Below, one piece after another: positions 9,938-21,329 of a DNA stretch of 64,000 bases. The notes below the pieces were generated by a model. That model ran no database searches, was not told the origin of the DNA, and saw only the letters and a list, made by a program, of their open reading frames with translations. Both the position numbers and the translations under genes were made by a program. The DNA comes from Arion vulgaris (lineage: Eukaryota; Mollusca; Gastropoda; Stylommatophora; Arionidae): contig CM036758.1 of assembly GCA_020796225.1 (NCBI GenBank), positions 30,483,647 through 30,547,646 on the forward strand. Direction: 5' to 3'. How positions within the stretch are numbered: position 1 is the stretch's first letter; each line of letters opens with the position of its first letter.

Positions 9938-10224
9938 TCTGTAAAATAATTGTTACAATTATAATACATAGCTTCGTTACTTTGTAAACATCACGTGACA
10001 AGTTAACAAGTCTCTCCATGTACATCACGTGACAAATTAACAAGACACTTAATCCTGATAATAACACAAGGGACTTGAGATTATGGGTGTATATAACATT
10101 TATTTCAGAAGGGGGGTGATGAAGTGGCACCAAAAAGAATTAACAAAAAATTGTGTATGTTATAGTCCTGATCTAGACCTGAATGTTTTAGTTTTGTTCT
10201 AGTTTTCTTTGTTATATGCACGGA
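9938..10224 (-). promoter_or_regulatory. TLR spacer: terminator side of B, promoter of A
   Basis: A 287-bp spacer, almost identical to 13211-13497. On the minus strand an AATAAA (10104-10099) lies 121 bp after the stop of copy B. Upstream of the ATG of copy A are two E-boxes CACGTG (9992-9997 and 10026-10031), each followed by ACAA.TTAACAAG, 34 bp apart. A weak AT-rich TATA-like stretch (TATTATAAT) lies about 20-30 bp before the ATG. Confidence 0.6.
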
Positions 10225-13210
10225 TTAATCTCCTTGTATATCAGCAGCCATCTTGTCCCATAGCCTTTGTAAGCTTGTGTCGTCTGGCAGTGGGTCTGGG
10301 TAGGGAATGTAAGTGTTGCTTCTTATATGAAACAACAGTTCTTTTCCTAAAAGACTGTCTGGAATCTTCTCCATGAGAAGAAACAATAGCACCTGTCTCC
10401 CTGTGTAGACAGCCTCCATGTTTGCCATCTGAATCTCATAGCTGCACCAGTAACTGTCAATCAGATGACGTGTCAGTACAACCAGCGTTTTCCTGCTAGT
10501 GCAGACAGCCCTGACAATGTTGGAAGCGATTTGCCCCGCCTGCCATGAAATCTCGCCCATGAATACATAAATTAAGACCACGTTTCTCCAGTTCACGCAA
10601 CAATCGACCAATGACAAAACAATCATCCTCCTGATCGTAACTAATAAACGCGTCATATTTGAAGTCTGTTTTCTCTTTGTTTCTATTGGCTGATCTATAA
10701 AATAGACGGGCTGCATAGTACAAGTATCGAAGCTTCCATCGAAATCGATAGAGAACAAAACAGAAAATGATGCAAATAATGACACACATTCCAGCTGCAA
10801 CACAAAAAATAGAAATTTTTCGATGGACATGTTCGATGTAAATATTCTATAGTAGAATTATATTCATCTTTGATTGGCTTGCATAAACTGTCTTCATAGA
10901 CACAATTATATTCATGAAAGTGATGGTCGAATGCTTGAGATGTCTTCATCCATGTTAGAAAATCTAGGTTATCACAGGTACATGAGATTGGACATAAGGA
11001 CAGATCAATAGTCACATTCTGACCGCTACTGATAAGTAAATTAATATGTTGTTGGATATCAGGCGTTAAAAGTGCGATTCTGTTAATGGTCAGATTAATA
11101 AATGTTAGTGACCACATTTGAGAGATGTCGACCACAAACTGGGTCAGTGAATTCTTTTGAAGAAGCAAGATCTTCAAATTGGTGAGTCCAAAAAGACATC
11201 TGATGAGAATGTGTGAATATCGTTGAAAGATAAATCTAAGTATGTCAAGTTGGTTAGAGATGAGAACACTTGCGTGTTAGGTTGGCTAGAGAAGAAATCT
11301 CCCAACAAATTAAAGTTGAGGTTTAGCTGTGTTAGTGAAGATAGCGACTTGAAAAATGTATCTGATATCTCCCTGACGAAACTACTGGAAAGGTCTAAAT
11401 ACTTCAGACTGTGCAACCCTTCAAATGGACCAATTAATTTGGGAAAGTAGTTCTTATGCATGCTTAGATTAGTCAATGTGTTATTTGGATCAACGACCAG
11501 GCGTGACAAAATGTAAGTTAAACCTGCCTGGTTCATTTCAATTGTCTTAAGATTGTATGGTAACTTAAGAATGAATGTTTCTATGTCCAGTACATCACTA
11601 CTACTGATCGCGTACAGTGTACAGTTGGTAGTAGCTTGGTTTGGTGGGAATTGATATGGGTATACAGTTGGTATGTTGTACGTAAATCCACCACCATTAA
11701 ATTTGAATACAGTTAAATTTGTCATTAAGTGAAGATCCTTCAAGTAGGTACCAAATACAAATCTATTTCCACTAACATCTAACGTCTTGAGGGATGGTGA
11801 CAATAACGTTAATACATGTCTATCGATTGCTTCGAGACTATTCTCCTGAGCTTCAAAATGTTCCAAGTATTTTGGAAAGTTCTTGATGAAGGAATGATCT
11901 AAGCAAATTCCCGTTGAGTATCTGTTGATTAAAAGATTCATTTTGAGAGATTTCAAAGACGTGGCATTTCGAAGTCCATAGAATACATTGTTCACATATC
12001 CGATGTCTATATCTTCATTGTCTGTCATATTCAGCGATACAAGATTCTGTAAAGGTGTGAATGCTTCCTGGTCTATGTTCTTACCCAGAATAACACAATC
12101 ACTAATATCTAAGTTTTGTAAGGAAGATAAATACTGAAATGTCACATTACTCAGAGAGTACATCTTACAATGTCCGCTGAGATAGCCAGCTACTGAAAGA
12201 TTGACTAATTTAGTCAAATTTTCAAACCCTGCTCCAAAGTTTCTAGCTTTAAGACCATCTATGTAAAGACTTCTAAGATTAGTCAGACGAGACAGTGCCT
12301 TGTCAGGGTAGACTGCCCACGTACAGTTCAAACATTTTGTGTTTCTGTGAAGCTTTAATTCTTCCAGATTTATCAGGTCTGTAAAGATTGTCTCTGGGAA
12401 AGTAACAACTGATAAATTTAAATTGTTATTGTGTAGATTTAATATTTTTAGTTGGTAAAGTCCAGTAAATGTGAACTCTTTCATCTCACAAATGGAGTTA
12501 TTTGAAAGATCTAAGTGTTGAAGTAGCGTGTAGTTTGTAAAAATATTGTTTGGAAGCTCACTGATAGAATTGTTGTGAAGATCCAAGAATAGAATATTGT
12601 TTGGAATTCCAGCAGATGGGACGAATGTTAGATTCAGAAATGAACAGTCAGCTGTTGTGTTATTATCCTTGAGAACGCAAGGTGTGCTTACAGTACGATA
12701 TTCGGATGCACAGACTGAAGCACTGCATCCTGAGAGGATAATGTTCATGTCTATCGGGTTATCTTCAGAATCTTCAGTAATGTAGACATTGTTTACATGA
12801 TAATTGACATTCCGTGTACGTCTGGCATGCTCATTGTTGGCAGTTCCTGGCGACATAACAGCTGCCACATTGGCAACATTTGAACTTTGATCTGCTATTG
12901 TAGTATTACTACCAATAATGATAGGTGAGCGATGATTTGGAACAGAATTGTGATCAGTATTTGTCAGTTCATGTCCTGACAGATACGAATTTCTATCTGT
13001 AACAGATCGATGTGACGACACAGATGATCTGAATTCAGGCGAGCCATTGATTCTCCAGAAACTGAGTGGCTTGTTTGCAACAGTCATCTTCTCTTTGCTG
13101 CCAACCGCCATCATGTTTTCTTGAACAAGAGCTTTCCCGTTACATGTTGTCCTAACGTTGTACAGCAGAAACAGGGCAGCAAGCGTTGTGAAGGAACTGG
13201 TCATAGTCAT
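10225..13210 (-). pseudogene. TLR copy B: frameshifted
   Basis: 2986 bp, against 2988 in A and C. Codons 1 to about 674 are open, covering the signal peptide and most LRRs. Against C there are four indels: one base lost near 11170 (CCAGAGAAGAC becomes CCAAAAAGAC), one A lost from a run of seven near 10807, one T lost from a run of six near 10817, and one C gained near 10535 inside the TIR BB loop. The frame is broken in the last LRRs, the LRR-CT, the TM and part of the TIR. Two indels are homopolymer-length changes, so some may be sequencing errors. The LRR segment 506-541 is identical to C, while the N-terminal 130 residues resemble A. Confidence 0.85.
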
Positions 13211-13497
13211 TCTGTAAAATAATTGTTACAATTATAATACATAGCTTCGTTACTTTGTAAACATCACGTGACAAGTTAACAAGTCTCTCCATGTACATCA
13301 CGTGACAAATTAACAAGACACTTAATCCTGATAATAACACAAGGGACTTGAGATTATGGGTGTATATAACATTTATTTCAGAAGGGGGGTGATGAAGTGG
13401 CACCAAAAAGAATTAACAAAAAATTGTGTATGTTATAGTCCTGATCTAGACCTGAATGTTTTAGTTTTGTTCTAGTTTTCTTTGTTATATGCACGGA
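13211..13497 (-). promoter_or_regulatory. TLR spacer: terminator side of C, promoter of B
   Basis: A 287-bp spacer. AATAAA on the minus strand at 13377-13372 lies 121 bp after the stop of copy C. Two CACGTG E-boxes lie at 13265-13270 and 13299-13304 upstream of the copy B ATG, with the same 34-bp phasing as in 9938-10224. A TATATA stretch lies near 13363. Transcripts must start and end within under 290 bp between genes. Confidence 0.6.
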
Positions 13498-16485
13498 TTA
13501 ATCTCCTTGTATATCAGCAGCCATCTTGTCCCATAGCCTTTGTAAGCTTGTGTCGTCTGGCAGTGGGTCTGGGTAGGGAATGTAAGTGTTGCTTCTTATA
13601 TGAAACAACAGTTCTTTTCCTAAAAGACTGTCTGGAATCTTCTCCATGAGAAGAAACAATAGCACCTGTCTCCCTGTGTAGACAGCCTCCATGTTTGCCA
13701 TCTGAATCTCATAGCTGCACCAGTAACTGTCAATCAGATGACGTGTCAGTACAACCAGCGTTTTCCTGCTAGTGCAGACAGCCCTGACAATGTTGGAAGC
13801 GATTTGCTCGCCTGCCATGAAATCTCGCCCATGAATACATAAATTAAGACCACGTTTCTCCAGTTCACGCAACAATCGACCAATGACAAAACAATCATCC
13901 TCCTGATCGTAACTAATAAACGCGTCATATTTGAAGTCTGTTTTCTCTTTGTTTCTATTGGCTGATCTATAAAATAGACGGGCTGCATAGTACAAGTATC
14001 GAAGCTTCCATCGAAATCGATAGAGAACAAAACAGAAAATGATGCAAATAATGACACACATTCCAGCTGCAACACAAAAAAATAGAAATTTTTTCGATGG
14101 ACATGTTCGATGTAAATATTCTATAGTAGAATTAAATTCATCTTTGATTGGCTTGCATAAACTGTCTTTATAGACACAATTATATTCATGAAAGTGATGG
14201 TCGAACGCATGAGATGTCTTCATCCATGTTAGAAAATCTAGGTTATCACAGGTACATGAGATTGGACATAAGGACAGATCAATAGTCACATTCTGACCGC
14301 TACTGATAAGTAAATTAATATGTTGTTGGATATCAGGCGTTAAAAGTGCGATTCTGTTAATGGTCAGATTAATAAATGTTAGTGACCACATTTGAGAGAT
14401 GTCGACCACAAACTGGGTCAGTGAATTCTTTTGAAGAAGCAAGATCTTCAAATTGGTGAGTCCAGAGAAGACATCTGATGAGAATGTGTGAATATCGTTG
14501 AAAGATAAATCTAAGTATGTCAAGTTGGTTAGAGATGAGAACACTTGCGTGTTAGGTTGGCTAGAGAAGAAATCTCCCAACAAATTAAAGTTGAGGTTTA
14601 GCTGTGTTAGTGAAGATAGCGACTTGAAAAATGTATCTGATATCTCCCTGACGAAACTACTGGAAAGGTCTAAATACTGCAGACTGTGCAACCCTTCAAA
14701 TGGACCAATTAATTTGGGAAAGTAGTTCTTATGCATGCTTAGATTAGTCAATGTGTTATTTGGATCAACGACCAGGCGTGACAAAATGTAAGTTAAACCT
14801 GCCTGGTTCATTTCAATTGTCTTAAGATTGTATGGTAACTTAAGAATGAATGTTTCTATGTCCAGTACATCACTACTACTGATCGCGTACAGTGTACAGT
14901 TGGTAGTAGCTTGGTTTGGTGGGAATTGATATGGGTATACAGTTGGTATGTTGTACGTAAATCCACCACCATTAAATTTGAATACAGTTAAATTTGTCAT
15001 TAAGTGAAGATCCTTCAAGTAGGTACCAAATACAAATCTATTTCCACTAACATCTAACGTCTTGAGGGATGGTGACAATAACGTTAATACATGTCTATCG
15101 ATTGCTTCGAGACTATTCTCCTGAGCTTCAAAATGTTCCAAGTATTTTGGAAAGTTCTTGATGAAGGAATGATCTAAGCATATTCCCGTTGAGTATCTGT
15201 TGATTACAAGATTCATTTTGAGAGATTTCAAAGACGTGGCATTTCGAAGTCCAAAGAATACATTGTTCACATATCCGATGTCTATATCTTCATTGTGCGT
15301 CATATTCAGCGATACAAGATTCTGTAAAGGTGTGAATGCTTCCTGGTCTATGTTCTTACCCAGAATATCACAATTACTAATATCTAAGTTTTGTAAGGAA
15401 GATAAATACTGAAATGTCACATTACTCAGAGAGTACATCTTACAATGTCCGCTGAGATAGCCAGCTACTGAAAGATTGACTAATTTAGTCAAATTTGCAA
15501 ACCCTGCTCCAAAGTTTCTAGCTTTAAGACCATCTATGTAAAGACTTCTAAGATTAGTCAGACGAGACAGTGCCTTGTCAGGGTAGACTGCCCACGTACA
15601 GTTCAAACATTTTGTGTTTCTGTGAAGCTTTAATTCTTCCAGATTTATCAGGTCTGTAAAGATTGTCTCTGGGAAAGTAACAACTGATAAATTTAAATTG
15701 TTATTGTGTAGATTTAATATTTTTAGTTGGTAAAGTCCAGTAAATGTGAACTCTTTCATCTCACAAATGGAGTTATTTGAAAGATCTAAGTGTTGAAGTA
15801 GCGTGTAGTTTGTAAAAATATTGTTTGGAAGCTCACTGATAGAATTGTTGTGAAGATCCAAGAATAGAATATTGTTTGGAATTCCAGCAGATGGGACGAA
15901 TGTTAGATTCAGAAATGAACAGTCAGCTGTTGTGTTATTATCCTTGAGAACGCAAGGTGTGCTTACAGTACGATATTCGGATGCACAGACTGAAGCACTG
16001 CATCCTGAGAGGATAATGTTCATGTCTATCGGGTTATCTTCAGAATCTTCAGTAATGTAGACATTGTTTACATGATAATTGACATTCCGTGTACGTCTGG
16101 CATGCTCATTGTTGGCAGCTCCAGGCGACATGACAGCTGCCACATTGGCAACATTTGAACTTTGATCTGCTATTGTAGTACTACTACCAATATTGATAGG
16201 TGAGCGATGATTTGGAACAGAATTGTGATCAGTATTTGTCAGTTCATGTCCTGACAGATACGAATTCCTATCTGTACCAGATCGATGTGACGACACAGAT
16301 GATCTTAATTCAGGCGAGCTCTTCATTCTCCAGAAACTGAGTGGCTTGTTTGCAATAGTCATCTTCTCTTTGCTGCCAACCGCCATCATGTTTTCTTGAA
16401 CAAGAGCTTTCCCGTTACATGTTGTCCTAACGTTGTACAGCAGAAACAGGACAGCAAGCGTTGTGAAGGAACTGGTCATAGTCAT
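13498..16485 (-). CDS. Toll-like receptor, intact single-exon gene (copy C)
   Basis: 995 aa. Residues 1 to about 24 form a hydrophobic signal peptide. Residues 25-160 are Ser/Asn-rich with no LRR pattern. Residues about 160-735 carry LRRs (for example LQHLDLSNNSICEMKEFTF and LTYLDLSFNDIHTFSSDVF). Residues 740-777 are a single LRR-CT cysteine cluster beginning CPISCTCD. The TM segment is at about 799-823. The TIR domain is at about 853-990, with box 1 YDAFISYDQED, a BB loop with CIHGRDFMAG, and a C-terminal LW in place of box 3 FW. TLRs detect microbial ligands with the LRR solenoid and recruit TIR adaptors such as MyD88. The Pro that usually precedes the BB-loop Gly is Ala here and in copies A and B. 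The start is the only Met giving the signal peptide. The gene is head-to-tail with B and A, with no intron in the coding region. The subfamily cannot be assigned from sequence alone. Confidence 0.95.
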   Translation of the reverse strand: MTMTSSFTTLAVLFLLYNVRTTCNGKALVQENMMAVGSKEKMTIANKPLSFWRMKSSPELRSSVSSHRSGTDRNSYLSGHELTNTDHNSVPNHRSPINIGSSTTIADQSSNVANVAAVMSPGAANNEHARRTRNVNYHVNNVYITEDSEDNPIDMNIILSGCSASVCASEYRTVSTPCVLKDNNTTADCSFLNLTFVPSAGIPNNILFLDLHNNSISELPNNIFTNYTLLQHLDLSNNSICEMKEFTFTGLYQLKILNLHNNNLNLSVVTFPETIFTDLINLEELKLHRNTKCLNCTWAVYPDKALSRLTNLRSLYIDGLKARNFGAGFANLTKLVNLSVAGYLSGHCKMYSLSNVTFQYLSSLQNLDISNCDILGKNIDQEAFTPLQNLVSLNMTHNEDIDIGYVNNVFFGLRNATSLKSLKMNLVINRYSTGICLDHSFIKNFPKYLEHFEAQENSLEAIDRHVLTLLSPSLKTLDVSGNRFVFGTYLKDLHLMTNLTVFKFNGGGFTYNIPTVYPYQFPPNQATTNCTLYAISSSDVLDIETFILKLPYNLKTIEMNQAGLTYILSRLVVDPNNTLTNLSMHKNYFPKLIGPFEGLHSLQYLDLSSSFVREISDTFFKSLSSLTQLNLNFNLLGDFFSSQPNTQVFSSLTNLTYLDLSFNDIHTFSSDVFSGLTNLKILLLQKNSLTQFVVDISQMWSLTFINLTINRIALLTPDIQQHINLLISSGQNVTIDLSLCPISCTCDNLDFLTWMKTSHAFDHHFHEYNCVYKDSLCKPIKDEFNSTIEYLHRTCPSKKFLFFCVAAGMCVIICIIFCFVLYRFRWKLRYLYYAARLFYRSANRNKEKTDFKYDAFISYDQEDDCFVIGRLLRELEKRGLNLCIHGRDFMAGEQIASNIVRAVCTSRKTLVVLTRHLIDSYWCSYEIQMANMEAVYTGRQVLLFLLMEKIPDSLLGKELLFHIRSNTYIPYPDPLPDDTSLQRLWDKMAADIQGD

Positions 16486-16650
16486 TCTGTAAAATAATCG
16501 TTACAAATATAATACATAGCTTCGTTACTTTAAACATCACGTGACAAGTTAACAAGTCACTCCATGCACACCACGTGACAATAACAAGACACTTAATCCT
16601 GATATTGACACAAGAAAAGCAACTTGAGATCATGGGTGTTCACATACATC
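16486..16650 (-). promoter_or_regulatory. Upstream region of TLR copy C, end of the tandem unit
   Basis: Similarity to the other spacers continues to about 16650 and then stops, which sets the right edge of the array. The paired E-boxes are kept (CACGTG at 16538-16543 and 16572-16577). The copy C TSS is not identifiable. Confidence 0.55.
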
Positions 16651-17299
16651 TTTCCGGACGGGATGAGTGGATTTTGCTGCCCCAGAAAAATGATTTCAAT
16701 AATTTAGTTGATAGTTTACTGCGCGAAAATAGAGAAGAACAGATTTGCATTAAAAACATTTTTTTCAAAAGTAGTTTTCTGGAGTGGAGGAATGAGAGGT
16801 AGGAAACTCACCGCTCCTCACCTTCTTCTCCCCTCCTCACCTTCATTTGACTTAACGTATGAACGCCCCTGCAAGAGATATGGTAATTAGAGTGTTTAAA
16901 TAAAGAAATGTGAGAAGTATAACCAAAAAGGATTTACGAGTATTTCAACAGACAAGTGCAGTACAAGAGAACTCGATTTCAATAGCAGAAATACAGACCT
17001 TGTCTTGAGCAGAACTTTGTCGCCCTAACAGTCCTACGTACTTTCTCTCTCTCTCTTTCTCTATCTCTCTCATACGTCAGATCAGTTACATGAGGACTAT
17101 CATCATAGCGCCCCAGGCACGTCCATAGGTGATCCGATCCCCGACCTCAACACATCCAGCATCGTCCATCGCCCCGACAAACAAGTTCGATGCTGATTAC
17201 TCAAGCTTTTGTTGATGGGACAGATCGTACAAACAAAAACACATCAAGAAAGTATCTTTTTGTTCCAGAACGTGTAATATCATACACAAAAATATGTCT
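16651..17299. other. No host gene; LINE tail and R2 scraps
   Basis: 16990-17042 on the minus strand matches the LINE 3' end at 49075-49115 (GAGCAGAACT..CAACAGTCCT). A (CT)n run follows at 17042-17075. 17088-17190 is an R2-like repeat. The short plus-strand open frame at 16575-16802 has no recognisable domain. Confidence 0.5.
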
Positions 17300-18860
17300 T
17301 TAAAACCGAAATTATACCCTACACACAGAAATTATACCCTACACACAGAAATTATACCCTACACGCAGAAAGTATACCCTACACGCAGAAATTATACTCT
17401 CACTCATAAATAATACCTACAGCAGAAATTAACCTACACCAGAAATATACCTACACCAGAAATTATACCTCACTCATAAATATACCCTACACCAGAAATT
17501 ATACCCTACACCAGAAATTATACCCTACACGTAGAAATTATACCTACACAGAAATAATACCTACACGAGAAATTATACCCTAACCAGAAATTATACCTAA
17601 CCAGAAATTATACCTACAGCAAATTATACCATACACCAGAAATTATACCTACACGAGAAATTATACCCTACACAGAAATTATACCTACACGAAATTATAC
17701 CTCACGCAGAATTATACCCTACAGCAGAAATTATACCCTACACGCAGAAATTATACCCTCACGCAGAAATTATACCCTACACTAAATTATACCTAACCAG
17801 AAATAATACCCTACACAAAATTATACCCTACACGCAGAAATTATACCCTAACCAGAAATTATACCCTACACAGAAATTATACCATACACCAGAAATTATC
17901 CCTTACACAGAAATTATACCCTACACAGAAATTATACCCTACACAGAAATTATACCCTGCCAGAAATTATACCCTACACCAGAAATTATACTCTCACTCA
18001 TAAATAATACCCTACACATAAAAATTATACCCTACACAGAAATTATACCCTACAAGAAATTATACCCTACATGAAATTACACTCTCACTCATAAATAATA
18101 CCTACACAGAAATTATACCTGCTCAGAAATTACACCCTACACACGAAATTATACCCTCACTCAGAACCTATACCTTAACACAGATATTATACCCTAACAC
18201 AAAATTATACCTACACATAAATTATAACCTCATGCTAAAGCTATACCCCACTAAAGTTATACCCTCACACTGAAGTTATACCCACACAGAAATTATACCC
18301 TCACACAGAAATTATACCCTCACACAGAAGTTATACCCTAGCACAGAAATTATACTCTAGCACAGAAATTATACCCTCACACTGAAGTTATACCCCCACA
18401 CAGAAATTATACCCTAACACAGAAATTATACCCTTGCACAAAAATTATACCCTAGCACAGAAATTATACCCTAACACAGAAACTATACCCTAGCACAGAA
18501 GTTATACCCTCACCAGAAAGTATACCATAGCACAGAAATTATACCCTAACACAGAAACTATACCCTAGCACAGAAGTTATACCCTCTCCAGAAAGTATAC
18601 CCTAGCACAGAAATTATACCCTAACACAGAAACTATACCCTAGCACATAAATTATACCCTAGCACAGAAAATGTATCCTTACATAGAAATTATCTATCTT
18701 CACGCAGAAATGAAATTATCTATCTTTACAAAGAAATCATATATACTTACATAGAAATTATAAATCCTTACATAGAAATGATCTATCCTCACATAGAAAA
18801 TGAAATCTTGCAAACAGAAAATGAAATCTTGCAAACAGAAAGTGAAACCTTGCACATAGA
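17300..18860. repeat. AT-rich 17-19-bp satellite with noisy units
   Basis: Units of the type CAGAAATTATACCCTACA repeat about 80 times. From 18660 they grade into ACATAGAAATTATCT-type and ACAGAAAATGAAATCTTG-type units. Unit length varies at random by one to three bases in 17400-18250, unlike the clean 20-bp satellite, which suggests poor consensus in that patch. Confidence 0.9.
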
Positions 18861-19310
18861 AACTCAAACGTATATAGCTGCTGAATAGTTAGCCCAGATC
18901 ATGAATAGATTTGTCATAGAGACAAATATCCTGCACTGGGCTGGTAACTTTTGACACTTATTAACTGGAGAGAAAAATATTTCCCAACTGCAGAATGAGA
19001 ATTTCCTTCCTGGTGCAAATTTGCTAGTTAGGAGCATGTAATATACCTCCTTCCCCCACCACCACCATCCTCCCTGTAACAACAAGCAGTAAACCCCTGA
19101 CTTACAATTATCCACTCCTCCTTTCTTGTCCTTTCCGTTTTACGAATCTTGTTCTTAATACTTGCTTCAAGTAGCAACAATCATAAGTAGACCCTTTGAA
19201 ACATTAATTTTCAACGGGTGAGCTTTGGCGACGTTAACTGCATATACTTCCCCATGCGGAAATAAATCAAGGACGGTTTTTTTTCTAATTGTTAAAATGA
19301 TATTATAGCT
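18861..19310. other. Unassigned; possible short coding stretch at 19167-19300 on the minus strand
   Basis: The minus strand from about 19300 reads KTVLDLFPHGEVYAVNVAK and continues with HPLKINVSKGLLMIVAT before a stop, next to an AG after a T-rich stretch (TTTTAACAATTAG). This looks less random than most frames nearby and could be a last exon, but I recognise no family. It is joined in frame to repeat-encoded sequence upstream. Confidence 0.2.
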
Positions 19311-19922
19311 ATCATAAGAAACATACTTCTCTGTCAGATGTAGACAAGAAACATACTTCTCTGTCAGATGTAGACAAGAAACATACTTCTCTGTCAGATG
19401 TAGAAAAGAAACATACTTCTCTGTCAGATGTAGACAAGAAACATACTTCTCTGTCAGATGTAGAAAAGAAACATACTTCTCTGTCAGATGTAGACAAGAA
19501 ACATACTTCTCTGTCAGATGTAGACAAGAAACATACTTCTCTGTCAGATGTGAAAAAATACTTCTCGTCAGATGTAGACAGAAATACTTCCTGTCAGATG
19601 TAGACAAGAAACATACTTCTCTGTCAGATGTAGACAAGAAACATACTTCTCTGTCAGATGTAGAAAAGAAACATACTTCTGTCTGCAACAATCAGTAATG
19701 TAGACAGAAACATACTTCTCTGTCAGATGTAGAAAAAACATACTTTCTGTCAGATGTAGACAAGAAACATACTTCTCTGTCAGATGTAGACAAGAAACAT
19801 ACTTCTCTGTCAGATGTAGACAAGAAACATACTTCTCTGTCAGATGTAGACAAGAAACATACTTCTCTGTCAGATGTAGACAAGAAACATACTTCTCTGT
19901 CAGATGTAGACAAGTCTTGTAG
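19311..19922. repeat. 30-bp tandem array
   Basis: About 20 units contain ACATACTTCTCTGTCAGATG. The open minus-strand frames through it (STSDREVCFL and LHLTEKYVSC types) are produced by the repeat. A noisy patch lies at 19550-19740. Confidence 0.95.
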
Positions 19923-20190
19923 ATTCTACTCCTTCTTCTTTGAACTCCCCATATCGAGCGCTTGTTAACCACTCTGTGATTTGTATGTGATTTAAGCCTA
20001 AGAGAGGTTGTACATTGTGACAGTTATGTGCCTACAAGTAGGCCAGCATATCCGATTTCTGCGATGCTTTTATTTACTAGGGTAGCTTAACTAGATCCTA
20101 CATCAGTCGCCTCTTACGACATGTTTTGTAGGTCGCAGTGGTACTATTCTTTGCTCCCATTGAGGACCCCAGCAACACACGGGTGGTATT
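19923..20190 (-). mobile_element. R1-related SINE (subfamily R1b) inside the array
   Basis: It contains CTCCTTCTTCTTTGAACTC (the reversed GAAGAAG tail) and CAGTCGCCTCTTACGACATG, the core shared with R1. It splits a single array: TTGTAGAT occurs at both junctions, as a candidate target duplication. Confidence 0.65.
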
Positions 20191-20645
20191 GTAGATAATA
20201 CTTCTCTGTCACATGTAGACAAGTCTTGTAGATAGAAACATACTTCTCTGTCACATGTAAGTAAATCCTGTAGACAGAAACATACTTCTCTGTCACATGT
20301 AAGTAAATCCTGTAGACAGAAACATACTTCTCTGTCACATGTAAGTAAATCCTGTAGACAGAAACATACTTCTCTGTCACATTTAGTAAATCTGTAGACA
20401 GAAACATACTTCTTGTCACATGTAGAAAATCCTTTAGATAGAAACATACTCTCTGTCACATGTAGGCAATAATTGTAGATAGAAACATACTTCTCTGTCA
20501 CATGTAGGCAATAATTGTAGATAGAAACATACTTCTCTGTCAGATGTAGCATAATGCAGATAGAAACATATTTTCTGTCAGATGTAGCAATCTTGTAGAT
20601 GAAACATACTTCTCTGTCAGATGTAGGCAAATCTTGTAGATCAAG
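20191..20645. repeat. Approximately 42-bp tandem array related to 19311-19922
   Basis: About eleven units share GAAACATACTTCTCTGTCA with the 30-bp array but carry an extra AGTAAATCCTGTAGA-type segment. The two arrays are one family with two unit lengths. Confidence 0.9.
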
Positions 20646-21329
20646 TTGTAAATCGAAAATCTGAATTGACAATTTAACCTATTCATCCTTCTGAGCGAAA
20701 ACACAGGTTCGAGGTATTTTTTAAGTTGACGCAAAGCCAATATACTGGCTAATTTAGTATACATTGTAAAATAAGTACGTTCGGAGGTTAAACAACAATA
20801 TTACGGAGGGATCGGTTTGAGGGAGGGGGAATGATCAAATCACGTTCCGATACTGTTATTTATATATGCTAATATATTAAAATATAATGAACCTTGTCAT
20901 GTCCAGAATACAAGCTGACCAAATCTACATTACATTGTTGTCAATCTGATCTATTTCATTTGAGAGTGTGGGGCCGTAGACACAGTGAAACAAATTGACA
21001 ACGACGTGCAAATCATCCCATTTGTTCCGGGGGAGTTGGCATTCGTTCAGATACGATCGTACCCTGCAATTCCTTACGTTTCAGCAACCATTTGGTTGAC
21101 TTTCATCTGACTTCGGCCAGTAGATGCGTGCATTTGGTTCAGGGATTTTGGACCTGCATTACTTTTCAGTGCTTGTACTACTACCACTACCTGTAGTTCT
21201 CCCTCGATCCCTACCCTCTTGGCCAGACAAGAACCTTTGTCTGTTTCCAGGGTTATCACGTGGAGGTGGGGTAGGATCTTGATTAGTGCCAGCTCACTAA
21301 TCCTGGTACGCCGTTGTCCCTATGCGCCT
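20646..21329. other. No gene recognised
   Basis: Single-copy-looking sequence. A minus-strand open frame of 61 codons at 21074-21259 has no domain I recognise. Confidence 0.5.
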
